Assembly (NCBI GenBank): GCA_017880985.1
Contig: JADGRK010000131.1
Coordinates: 1-6,972, forward strand
Direction: 5' to 3'
Length of the DNA stretch: 6,972 nt
Source of the DNA: Rhodoferax sp.
Lineage (GTDB): Bacteria > Pseudomonadota > Gammaproteobacteria > Burkholderiales > Burkholderiaceae_C
The translations under genes were made by a program, and so were the position numbers. The notes below the pieces were generated by a model. That model was given only the letters and a program-made list of their open reading frames with translations, did not search any database and was not told the origin of the DNA. Below, one piece after another: positions 1 to 6,699 of this stretch; within the stretch, counting starts at the first letter, position 1, and each line of letters opens with the position of its first letter.

Positions 1-1
1 T

Positions 2-412
2 CTGCTGGGGACAACGGGTCTGTTTCCACAGTATGCCAATGCCGCTTTCAACAAGGTTGCATTTGATGCAAAAAGCCTGGCGGATGCTTATAAGGGATTA
101 GGCATCGGGCTACCAGTTCAGAGCTCGGGTGTGGTCATCCAGGCCCCTGACATTGCCGAGAATGGTGCCGTAGTCCCCATAGGTGCGAGCAGCGCTTTGC
201 CTGGTGTCAAACAAATTCTATTCCTGGTTGAGAAAAACCCCCTTGTTTTGATTGCTGTGTTCAACCTGAGTGACAGTGTAGAGGCTGCTATCTTGACCCG
301 AACCAAGATGGCGGAGTCCTCAAATGTTTACGCCGTCGCTGTCATGAACGATGGGAAAGTGTTGTACGCCAAAAAAGAGGTCAAAGTGACGCTGGGCGGT
401 TGTGGTGGTTAA
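2..412 (+). CDS. soxY: SoxY, sulfur-carrier subunit of SoxYZ (5' end missing)
   Basis: SoxY is the periplasmic protein that holds sulfur intermediates as a covalent adduct on a C-terminal cysteine during thiosulfate oxidation; it works as a heterodimer with SoxZ. The frame is open from base 2, so the gene begins before the window. The first visible residues (LLGTTGLFPQYANA, then AFNKVAF) look like the end of an export signal with an AxA-type cleavage site; SoxY proteins normally have a Tat signal, but the twin arginines would lie outside the window. The decisive feature is the C-terminus, VTLGGCGG, whose codons run from 395 to 409 followed by TAA: this is the swinging-arm GGCGG motif with the substrate-binding cysteine at 401-403. 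An internal GTG at 131 is not a credible start because the mature domain extends upstream of it. soxZ follows after 51 bases. Confidence 0.95.
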   Translation: MLGTTGLFPQYANAAFNKVAFDAKSLADAYKGLGIGLPVQSSGVVIQAPDIAENGAVVPIGASSALPGVKQILFLVEKNPLVLIAVFNLSDSVEAAILTRTKMAESSNVYAVAVMNDGKVLYAKKEVKVTLGGCGG

Positions 413-463
413 TCGAGCGCCGACCAAATGAATTGTTTTATTTGAATTTCAGGAGACACAAAT

Positions 464-775
464 ATGGCAGATCCGATGCGCATACGCGCCCAGGTAGCCG
501 GTGGTAATGCCACGGTTAAAGTATTGATGAGTCATGACATGGAGACGGGCGTCCGCAAGGATGGCTCGGGCAAGTTGATTCCGGCATGGCATATCGCCGA
601 AGTCAGTGCGACGCACAACGGCAAATCGGTGTTGACCGCCGAATGGGGCACTGGCGTAGCCAAGAATCCTTTTTTGCAGTTCACCGTTAAAGGTGCCAAG
701 GTTGGCGACAAAATTGCGATCACGTGGAAAGACAACCACGGCGATACGCGCACCGATGAGGCGACGGTTGCCTGA
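464..775 (+). CDS. soxZ: SoxZ, partner subunit of the SoxYZ sulfur carrier
   Basis: SoxZ forms the periplasmic SoxYZ heterodimer and provides docking surface for the other Sox enzymes. The product is 103 residues, the usual SoxZ size, with no signal peptide of its own; in this family it is exported together with Tat-targeted SoxY. Family-like segments include MRIRAQ near the start, PAWHIAEV in the first half, and the second-half run NPFLQFTVKGAKVGDKI followed by ITWKDNHGDTRTDE. It has no cysteine, as expected of the non-carrier subunit. The ATG is preceded by AGGAG at 451-455 with 8 bases of spacing. It sits directly after soxY and before soxA, the common order in Sox operons. Confidence 0.95.
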   Translation: MADPMRIRAQVAGGNATVKVLMSHDMETGVRKDGSGKLIPAWHIAEVSATHNGKSVLTAEWGTGVAKNPFLQFTVKGAKVGDKIAITWKDNHGDTRTDEATVA

Positions 776-847
776 GTTGCAAGTTAGTCGGTGACGTAGA
801 TGGCTTGCTTGTGCTGCGTTGATGTTTGGGTTTATAAAAATCACATG

Positions 848-850
848 AGG
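848..850 (+). promoter_or_regulatory. Short ribosome binding site deciding the soxA start
   Basis: AGG at 848-850 (in TGAGG) lies 5 bases before the ATG at 856. It supports ATG 856 over the in-frame GTG at 850, which would itself overlap this site and has no other purine-rich site at the right distance. Confidence 0.5.
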
Positions 851-855
851 TGCCC

Positions 856-1659
856 ATGAGGACGACAAAAATATTGATTGCGGCTGTTTTGACCGGTATG
901 ACGGCAGGGGCTGTCTGGGCACAGAAGTCAACCGCCGAAGGCATTGCTGAATACCGCGCCATGCTGGCCGACGGCAACCCCGCGGAGTTGTTTGAAGCCA
1001 AGGGCCAAGAGCTATGGAAGCAGCCACGTGGACCCAATAAGAAGTCGCTTGAGCAATGCGATCTAGGCAGAGGCCCAGGTGTCGTGAAGGGTGCTTTTGT
1101 GGAACTCCCAAGGTATTTTCCAGATACCAAGCGAGTGCAGGATATGGAATCGCGCCTGTTGACTTGCATGGAAACCCTACAGGGCTTCAATGCTGCCGAG
1201 ATTGCCAAAACCCCATTTGACAAAGGGGAGCAAAACACTGTAACGGCACTGGCGGCCTGGATATCAGGTGAATCACGCGGCATGAAATTCAATTTGCCGC
1301 AGGATCACGTGCAAGAGAAAACCATGTACGAAGTTGGCAAACGGCTCTTTTTCGGCCGGGGTGGTTCCCATGATTTCGCCTGTGCCACGTGTCATGCCGT
1401 GGAAGGCAAGCGCATTCGACTGCAGGACTTGCCCAACCTGACCAAGAACCCGGGTGCGGGGGCGGGCTTTGGTGCCTGGCCGGCTTACCGTGTCTCCAAT
1501 GGGCAGTTGTGGGGTATGCAGCGGCGTTTGAATGACTGTTATCGTCAGCAGCGTTTTCCGGCTCCCAAATTTGGCAGCGATGCGACTATCGCACTCGGCG
1601 TGTACATGGGTGTCAACGGCAAGGGCAGTGAGTCCATTGCCCCGGCGCTCAAGCGTTAA
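856..1659 (+). CDS. soxA: SoxA, single-haem cytochrome c subunit of SoxAX
   Basis: SoxA with SoxX forms the periplasmic c-type cytochrome that oxidatively couples thiosulfate to the SoxY cysteine. From ATG 856 the product is 267 residues. Residues 1-22 form a Sec-type signal ending AVWA before QKS. One haem site, CATCH, occupies residues 176-180 (bases 1381-1395). The N-terminal haem of the di-haem SoxA type is absent; Cys68 (EQCDLG) and Cys104 (LLTCME) remain and probably form a disulfide, as known in mono-haem SoxA proteins. Cys228 in RLNDCYRQQRFP matches the position of the conserved cysteine that ligates the haem and carries a persulfide in this family. The upstream GTG 850 is a less likely start. 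The stop codon overlaps the soxX ribosome binding site, implying tight co-expression. Confidence 0.93.
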   Translation: MRTTKILIAAVLTGMTAGAVWAQKSTAEGIAEYRAMLADGNPAELFEAKGQELWKQPRGPNKKSLEQCDLGRGPGVVKGAFVELPRYFPDTKRVQDMESRLLTCMETLQGFNAAEIAKTPFDKGEQNTVTALAAWISGESRGMKFNLPQDHVQEKTMYEVGKRLFFGRGGSHDFACATCHAVEGKRIRLQDLPNLTKNPGAGAGFGAWPAYRVSNGQLWGMQRRLNDCYRQQRFPAPKFGSDATIALGVYMGVNGKGSESIAPALKR

Positions 1660-1671
1660 GGAGACAGCACC

Positions 1672-2319
1672 ATGAAAAAAGCCATCAATTTTTTGACCCC
1701 CGCCCTTCTCATTTTTCTGGCCGGCTGTGCCGCCACGCCATCAGGCGGCGATTTCGACCAAATCACGGCAGACATCGCCAAAGCCTCATTCGTCGCCAAG
1801 GGACAGGCCAAGATGGATCGCTTGGTGCAGGATGAGGCCAACCGGGAATGCAGTGCTGCCGACGTGGCGGGCAAGCCGATCGATAGAAGCTTGGTCGAGG
1901 CCATTGAAGCGGCCAATCTGAAAACCATCAAGTGGCCGACGGACGGCAAGTTTTTGGGTGACTGGAAAGCGGGCGAGGCGATCGCGCAGAGCGGAAGCGG
2001 CATGACTTGGAGTGACAAGGAGGGTTCAGTCAATGGCGGCAACTGCTATAACTGCCATCAGATTGACAACAAGGAAATTTCCTTTGGCACGCTCGGCCCG
2101 AGCCTGTACCGGTACGGCAAGGCGCGCGGTGTAACCGATCCGGCCAGTCCGGCGGCCAAGACCATCGTGCAGTACACCTGGGGCATGCTCTGGAATTCGA
2201 GGGCCTATAGCGCATGCTCGAATATGCCCAGAGTCGGGCACAAAGGCATTTTGACCGAACAACAAATCAAACACGTCATGGCCTTGCTGCTAGATCCGAA
2301 GTCGCCCGTCAATCAGTAA
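1672..2319 (+). CDS. soxX: SoxX, mono-haem cytochrome c, lipoprotein type
   Basis: SoxX is the smaller haem subunit of SoxAX and passes electrons from sulfur-carrier ligation to the respiratory chain. The 215-residue product starts with a lipoprotein signal: a positive end, a hydrophobic stretch and the lipobox FLAGC with Cys19, so it is probably anchored to a membrane on the periplasmic side. The haem motif CYNCH is at residues 125-129 (bases 2044-2058). Met185 in SNMPRVGH is the likely distal haem ligand. Cys60 and Cys182 are candidates for a structural disulfide. The roughly 100 residues before the haem site make it longer than the short SoxX type; this long form typically accompanies a mono-haem SoxA. 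AAGGAG at 1658-1663 gives 8 bases of spacing to the ATG and overlaps the soxA stop codon. Confidence 0.92.
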   Translation: MKKAINFLTPALLIFLAGCAATPSGGDFDQITADIAKASFVAKGQAKMDRLVQDEANRECSAADVAGKPIDRSLVEAIEAANLKTIKWPTDGKFLGDWKAGEAIAQSGSGMTWSDKEGSVNGGNCYNCHQIDNKEISFGTLGPSLYRYGKARGVTDPASPAAKTIVQYTWGMLWNSRAYSACSNMPRVGHKGILTEQQIKHVMALLLDPKSPVNQ

Positions 2320-2414
2320 GCTCATCTTTGTCGGTCGGGGATGGAACTGGTGGACATCCGGCGAATGGTTGGGGACAGAGCTGGTTCGTTTTGCGCAACT
2401 TCGGTCTGGCCCAC

Positions 2415-2420
2415 AAGGAA
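2415..2420 (+). promoter_or_regulatory. Ribosome binding site deciding the soxB start
   Basis: AAGGAA lies 8 bases before ATG 2429. It fixes the soxB start there and rules out the longer in-frame start at 2369, whose extra 20 residues would precede the export signal and have no family resemblance. Confidence 0.65.
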
Positions 2421-2428
2421 ACAAGAAT

Positions 2429-4165
2429 ATGAATCTCACCAAACGCGAATTTGTTCAGGTGCTGGGCGCTGGCACGATGGCTGGTATGGGCCTGGGCAGC
2501 TATGCCGGGGCTGACGCCACCAGCGCCGCCAATGGTCTTTACGACATTCCCCAATTCGGTAATGTATCTTTCCTGCACATGACCGACTGCCATGCCCAGC
2601 TCAAGCCGGTTTACTTTCGCGAGCCCGATGTAAACATTGGCTTGGGCAGCATGAAAGGCCATTTGCCGCATCTGGTCGGTGAGCATTTGCTCAAGGTAGC
2701 CAAGGTGCGCCCAGGCAGCGCCGAGGCTTATGCGCTCACCTATTTGAACTATGAGAAAGCCGCTCGGCGGTATGGCAAGGTCGGTGGCTTTGCGCATCTG
2801 GCCACGCTGGTCAAGCGCATGAAGGCCAGTCGCCCCGGCGCGCTGTTGCTCGACGGCGGGGACACTTGGCAGGGTTCAGCCACGGCGCTTTGGACCAAGG
2901 GCCAGGACATGGTCGATGCCTGCAAGCTCCTGGGGGTTGATGTGATGACCGGCCATTGGGAATTCACACTGGGCATGGAGCGCGTGAAGGAAATCATTGA
3001 GAAAGATTTCAAGGGCAGCGTTGATTTTGTGGCCCAGAACATCAAGACCAATGACTTCGGCGACTCCGTCTTCAAGCCGTATGTGATCCGCGAAATCAAC
3101 GGTGTACCCTGCGCCATCATCGGGCAGGCGTTCCCCTATACGCCGATTGCCAACCCGCGCTACATGGTGGCTGACTGGACCTTTGGCATTCAAGATGAGA
3201 ATCTGCAAAAAATGGTCAATGAGGTTCGTGGCAAGGGCGCGCAGGTGGTGGTCGTGCTCAGTCACAATGGCATGGACGTTGATCTGAAAATGGCCAGTCG
3301 CGTCACAGGTGTCGATGCCATCCTGGGTGGTCACACCCACGATGCCATGCCGGTAGCGACACTGGTGTCCAATGCGGCCGGAAAGACTATCGTTACCAAC
3401 GCCGGCTCCAACGGCAAGTTCCTGGCTGTGCTCGATTTTGACGTCAAGGACAAGCGGGTGAGTGACTTCCGCTACAAGCTGCTGCCGGTGTTTGCCAACA
3501 TGCTGCCAGCCGACCCGGAAATGGAGGCACTCATCAGCCGGGTTCGCACGCCTTTCGAGGTCAGCCTGAATGAGAAATTGGCTGTGACTGAAGGTCTGCT
3601 CTATCGTCGTGGCAACTTCAACGGCACCGGCGATCAGTTGCTGCTAGATGCCTTGATGGAGGTGCAAGGCGCTGATCTGGGCTTTTCCGCCGCTTTTCGC
3701 TGGGGCACCACGCTACTGCCCAGTCAGGCCATCACACGTGAATGGTTGATGGACATGACCGCTACCACCTATTCCTACGCCACCCTGACTGAAATGACCG
3801 GCGCGACCATCAAGACCGTGCTGGAGGATGTGGCCGACAACCTGTTCAATCCTGATCCGTATTACCAGCAGGGTGGTGATATGGTGCGTGTGGGTGGTCT
3901 GCAATACAGTTGTAGCCCCGCTGCTGCCATGGGGCAGCGTATCGACGACATGCGCCTGAACGGCAAACTCGTGGAAGCCGACAAAAAGTACAAGGTGGCC
4001 GGTTGGGCACCCGTCGCTGAAGAAGCCCGCAATCAGGGCAACAAGCAGGTTTGGGAAGTGGTCGAGACCTGGCTCAAGGCCCGTGGTGGCAAGGTTTCCC
4101 CGCGCCAGCTCAACACACCCAAGTTGTTGGGTGTGCGACCCAACCCGGGGTTGGATGCGGCTTGA
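2429..4165 (+). CDS. soxB: SoxB, dimanganese S-sulfosulfanyl-L-cysteine sulfohydrolase
   Basis: SoxB hydrolyses the terminal sulfone from SoxY-bound thiosulfate and releases sulfate in the periplasm. The product is 578 residues, close to the usual family length. It starts MNLTKREFVQVLGAG, a Tat-like signal in which lysine replaces the first arginine. The metallophosphoesterase/5'-nucleotidase core shows the dinuclear metal motifs in order: D53-C-H55, GGD145TWQGS, GH176WEF, SH279NGMD and GGH302TH304D. GHWEF in place of the nucleotidase GNHE signature is typical of SoxB. The C-terminal half corresponds to the 5'-nucleotidase C-terminal domain. The gap from soxX is 109 bases without a clear promoter or terminator. 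The last codons hold tandem hairpins, listed separately. Confidence 0.96.
   Translation: MNLTKREFVQVLGAGTMAGMGLGSYAGADATSAANGLYDIPQFGNVSFLHMTDCHAQLKPVYFREPDVNIGLGSMKGHLPHLVGEHLLKVAKVRPGSAEAYALTYLNYEKAARRYGKVGGFAHLATLVKRMKASRPGALLLDGGDTWQGSATALWTKGQDMVDACKLLGVDVMTGHWEFTLGMERVKEIIEKDFKGSVDFVAQNIKTNDFGDSVFKPYVIREINGVPCAIIGQAFPYTPIANPRYMVADWTFGIQDENLQKMVNEVRGKGAQVVVVLSHNGMDVDLKMASRVTGVDAILGGHTHDAMPVATLVSNAAGKTIVTNAGSNGKFLAVLDFDVKDKRVSDFRYKLLPVFANMLPADPEMEALISRVRTPFEVSLNEKLAVTEGLLYRRGNFNGTGDQLLLDALMEVQGADLGFSAAFRWGTTLLPSQAITREWLMDMTATTYSYATLTEMTGATIKTVLEDVADNLFNPDPYYQQGGDMVRVGGLQYSCSPAAAMGQRIDDMRLNGKLVEADKKYKVAGWAPVAEEARNQGNKQVWEVVETWLKARGGKVSPRQLNTPKLLGVRPNPGLDAA
4114..4154 (+). other. Tandem hairpins with alternative pairing at the 3' end of soxB
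   Basis: CACACCCAA (4114-4122) pairs perfectly with TTGGGTGTG (4127-4135) around a 4-base loop. Next to it CCAACC (4140-4145) pairs with GGTTGG (4149-4154) around a 3-base loop. A competing pairing joins TTGGGT (4127-4132) with ACCCAA (4138-4143) and excludes both. The region encodes the last residues of SoxB and ends one base before a possible ATG (4155) of the next gene. No T-run follows, so it is not a standard terminator. The pairings are seen directly; any regulatory role is inference. Confidence 0.5.
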
Positions 4166-4193
4166 ATCCAATACTGATCGAACACGCTTTGCC

Positions 4194-4697
4194 ATGGATT
4201 CATTGAGCTCAAGTTTTGCAGAAATATCAGGCCTGACACGTCGCACTTGCTTGGGTCTGGCTTTGTTGTGTGGAATCGTTCGGGTCGCAGGCGCAACAGC
4301 CATTACCTTGCCCATTGCAAAATCACTTCGCGACGAACTGGCGCTGGCCCTTAAGGATGGTCACCCATTGGTGGTTCTGGTGAGTTTGGACGGTTGTCCG
4401 TTTTGCAAGGTGGTGCGCGAAAACTACCTGAGTCCGTTGCACCAGCAACAGGGTCTTCCCGTGGTGCAGGTGGATATGCAAAGCGGCGCTGCCGTGCAGG
4501 ACTTCAAGGGTGCGGCGTTCACGCACGACGCGCTGGTGCATGCATGGAACGTTACCCTCGCACCCGCCGTGCTGTTTTTTGGGCGCGACGGTGCCGAAGT
4601 TGCTCCACGTCTGAATGGCATTGGATCGCTTGATTATTATGGAGGACTTCTGGATGCCCGCTTGGAGCAGGCGCAGTCTGCCATCAAGTCACATTAA
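4194..4697 (+). CDS. Tat-exported thioredoxin-fold protein of the Sox cluster (SoxW/SoxS-like)
   Basis: This is probably a periplasmic thiol-disulfide protein that reduces or protects cysteines of the Sox proteins, the role known for SoxS and proposed for SoxW. From ATG 4194 it has 167 residues. A twin-arginine signal is visible (LTRRTCLGLALL, Arg16-Arg17), with likely cleavage after VAGA near residue 34. The redox site is C68-P-F-C71 in DGCPFCKVVRENY, and the cis-proline loop of the thioredoxin fold is LAPAVLFFG with Pro124. The start is uncertain: ATG 4194 lies 28 bases after soxB but lacks a clear ribosome binding site, while ATG 4155 would overlap soxB by 11 bases and begin directly after a hairpin. 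Either start keeps the Tat signal. I give no symbol because sequence alone does not separate SoxW from SoxS. Confidence 0.85.
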   Translation: MDSLSSSFAEISGLTRRTCLGLALLCGIVRVAGATAITLPIAKSLRDELALALKDGHPLVVLVSLDGCPFCKVVRENYLSPLHQQQGLPVVQVDMQSGAAVQDFKGAAFTHDALVHAWNVTLAPAVLFFGRDGAEVAPRLNGIGSLDYYGGLLDARLEQAQSAIKSH

Positions 4698-4738
4698 GGC
4701 AATCAGATTCGCCAAATTGCCGGTGTGACAGACCCGGC
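4698..4738 (+). other. Weak inverted repeats after the thioredoxin gene
   Basis: GGCAAT (4698-4703) and ATTGCC (4716-4721) start directly after the TAA stop; GCCGG (4719-4723) and CCGGC (4734-4738) partly overlap them. The stems are only 6 and 5 pairs with loops of 12 and 10 bases, and no T-run follows. They could slow or trim the transcript before the DsrE-like gene, but chance is a fair explanation. Confidence 0.2.
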
Positions 4739-4782
4739 CTGCGGAAAAAGATTCCCTTTAGCAACACAACCTGGAGATCAAC

Positions 4783-5247
4783 ATGAAGAATTTTGGACAG
4801 TCAGCCATAATTGACATTGGAAGGCGAGTTTTCGCACTTATGGGCGCGACAGCGCTGGTCGGGGCGCTTGTCGCAACGCAAGCCCAGGCGCAAGCCACAC
4901 CGGTCAAGAATAAAGTTGTTTTCCAGGTCAGCGACAACGACCCCGGCAAGTGGGGCCTCACGCTGAACAATGCACAAAATCTGCAAACCGATCTGGGTGC
5001 TCAAACTGTCGATCTCGAAATTGTCGTCTATGGGCCCGGCATTGCCATGCTCAAGGCGGAGTCCCTGCAAGCCAACGGTATTGCAGATGCGATCAAGAAT
5101 GGAGTCAAGGTGGTGGCCTGCGAGAACACCATGAAGGCAGTGAAACTGACGCATGCCGACATGCTGCCAAATATTGGTTATGTGCCCGCTGGTGTGGTGG
5201 AGCTGATGCGCAAGCAGCAGCAGGGTTACGCCTATATCCGCCCTTGA
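4783..5247 (+). CDS. Exported DsrE-family protein
   Basis: The 154-residue product resembles the DsrE/DsrF-like family, small alpha/beta proteins that in their cytoplasmic members relay sulfur on a cysteine. Here an export signal is evident: a long n-region containing GRRVFALM (Arg14-Arg15, RRxF as in Tat signals), a hydrophobic stretch, and likely cleavage at AQA near residue 36. The mature part begins with KVVFQVSDNDPGKW, continues with VDLEIVVYGPGIAML, and has one cysteine, Cys113, in VKVVACENTMKA, the position of the family's sulfur-binding cysteine; it ends GYAYIRP. GGAG at 4773-4776 is 6 bases before the ATG. Its place after the Sox genes and its periplasmic address suggest a link with periplasmic sulfur handling or sulfide response, but its substrate and partner are unknown. 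Confidence 0.85.
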   Translation: MKNFGQSAIIDIGRRVFALMGATALVGALVATQAQAQATPVKNKVVFQVSDNDPGKWGLTLNNAQNLQTDLGAQTVDLEIVVYGPGIAMLKAESLQANGIADAIKNGVKVVACENTMKAVKLTHADMLPNIGYVPAGVVELMRKQQQGYAYIRP

Positions 5248-5285
5248 AATGATGGTGTGGTGCTGCCGTGGACGCACCCGTACGG

Positions 5286-6665
5286 TCACTTTTTCACGCC
5301 CAGACGATCTCTCCAGCCGGGGAACAGTTTGTCGGCGTCGCCTGGAAAAGATTCAAAGGCGCGGGCAAATTCCTTGTGCTCTTTTGCAAAATCAATCGGG
5401 TCAGCGCCGGACTTCCAGCACTCATAGGACTGGCGTAGCGAAATGGCACCCGCTGCCGGACTGTCGATGTGTCCGTAGGCACCGCCGCCGGCGGTATTGA
5501 TCACATTGCCATGGCCCAGATTAGCAAAGAAACCAGGCAGTCTCAGCGCATTCATGCCGCCGGAGATGATCGGCGTGGTGGGCTTCATGCCGTACCATTT
5601 CTGGAAATAGACCGGGCCCTGGCATTCGTCGCGCTCGATCATGTAGGCGATGACCCGGTCGTCGCTTTCGCCTTCCATCTTGCCGTAGCCCATGGTGCCG
5701 ACGTGGATGCCTGAGGCACCCTGCAAGCGGCTCATCTTGGCCAGCACAAACGAGGTGTAGCCGCGCTTGGCCGAGGGCGAAGTGATCATGCCGTGACCGG
5801 CGCGGTGGTAATGCAGGTATTGGTTGGGGTATTGGCGCCGTGCCGTGGTGATCATGCCGGGGCCTCCGACGAAGCCGTCCACCAGAAACGCCAGCTTGTC
5901 GGCATCAGGGCCAAAGGTTTCCAGTGCAAAGTCGGCACGTGCGCACATTTCATAGTGGTCGTCGGCGGTGATGTTCATCGAGAACAGCTTGGCCTGGCCG
6001 GTTTCGTCCTGCGCGCGCTTGAGCGAGTCGTACACCAGCGGCAGCACTTTCTTGATCGGGGCGAACACCTGATTGCCCTGCGGTTCGTCGTTCTTGATGA
6101 AGTCGCCACCCAGCCAGAACTGGTAAGCCGCCTGCGCGAACGGCTCGGGACGCAGGCCCAGCTTGGGCTTGATGATGGTGCCCGATATATAGCCGCCGTT
6201 GACCACCGGCCGACCCAGAATGCGCCACAGGTCGGAGATACCTTTCGCCGGTCCGTCAAACATCTGGATCACGCGCTCGGGCACATGAAAGTCGATCATC
6301 TTTGCGTGCGCGATGTCGCCCATGCCCTGGTTGTTGCCGATCACCAGCGTCAGGAAAGACACCAGCATGAAGCGGCCGTCGGTGACGTTGCGGTCGAACA
6401 GGTCCAGCGGATAGGCGATGCGCAGATCCTCGGTCGCCTCGTCGATGTGATAGACCAGCGCGTCCACGCCCTTGGTGAAGTCGTCGGTGGTGGAGACTTC
6501 AACATTGGTGCCAGTGGAGGACTCGGCGGCAAAGTGGGCGGCGGCTTCGAGGTAACCGTGCCCCGACTTCGGTTTCATTTTGTAAGCCACCAAAATGTGC
6601 TGGCCGCGCCTGATGAGGTCGGCTTCGTTTAGGCTTAGGTTGGCATAGCGATTGGATTGGTCCAT
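5286..6665 (-). CDS. cbbM: Form II ribulose-1,5-bisphosphate carboxylase/oxygenase large subunit
   Basis: CbbM is the CO2-fixing enzyme of the Calvin cycle, cytoplasmic and built only of large subunits. The 459-residue product has the complete form II set, and its numbering falls on that of the Rhodospirillum rubrum enzyme: Asn111, Lys166 in IIKPKLGLRP, the carbamylated Lys191 with Asp193 and Glu194 in GGDFIKNDEPQ, His287 in LHYHRAGHG, loop-6 Lys329 in GYGKMEGES, and Ser368 in ISGGMNALR. No catalytic residue is missing, so it should be active. The ATG (complement of 6663-6665) has GGAG 7 bases upstream (complement of 6673-6676). It is transcribed towards the Sox cluster and ends 38 bases from the DsrE-like gene, so no cbbQ or cbbO follows it directly. 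Form II enzymes discriminate poorly against oxygen, which suggests low-oxygen or CO2-rich conditions. Confidence 0.97.
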   Translation of the reverse strand: MDQSNRYANLSLNEADLIRRGQHILVAYKMKPKSGHGYLEAAAHFAAESSTGTNVEVSTTDDFTKGVDALVYHIDEATEDLRIAYPLDLFDRNVTDGRFMLVSFLTLVIGNNQGMGDIAHAKMIDFHVPERVIQMFDGPAKGISDLWRILGRPVVNGGYISGTIIKPKLGLRPEPFAQAAYQFWLGGDFIKNDEPQGNQVFAPIKKVLPLVYDSLKRAQDETGQAKLFSMNITADDHYEMCARADFALETFGPDADKLAFLVDGFVGGPGMITTARRQYPNQYLHYHRAGHGMITSPSAKRGYTSFVLAKMSRLQGASGIHVGTMGYGKMEGESDDRVIAYMIERDECQGPVYFQKWYGMKPTTPIISGGMNALRLPGFFANLGHGNVINTAGGGAYGHIDSPAAGAISLRQSYECWKSGADPIDFAKEHKEFARAFESFPGDADKLFPGWRDRLGVKK

Positions 6666-6699
6666 GCGAAATCTCCGGTAGTGGGTGGCGATGAGCCAG

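Noticed and set aside
449..1111. - strand open frame of 220 codons opposite soxZ and soxA
   Set aside because: It overlaps confirmed coding sequence on the + strand and its translation has no conserved motif.
720..1292. - strand open frame of 190 codons opposite soxZ and soxA
   Set aside because: It covers two well-identified genes on the other strand, has no family resemblance, and is best explained as a shadow frame.
2369..2428. Upstream extension of soxB from ATG 2369
   Set aside because: It would put 20 unrelated residues before the Tat-like signal, while ATG 2429 has a good ribosome binding site and the family-like start.
3713..4315. - strand open frame of 200 codons opposite the end of soxB
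   Set aside because: It is antisense to the conserved SoxB C-terminal domain and the thioredoxin signal peptide; its composition is that of a shadow.
5259..5278. Rho-independent terminator between the DsrE-like gene and cbbM
   Set aside because: The stem is only 5 bp with a 10-base loop; on the + strand the T-run lies 12 bases further on, and on the - strand there is none.
5793..6632. Long + strand open frame of 279 codons opposite cbbM
   Set aside because: It is fully antisense to a complete RuBisCO gene, is rich in His, Val and Arg as antisense frames of GC-rich genes often are, and shows no recognisable domain.
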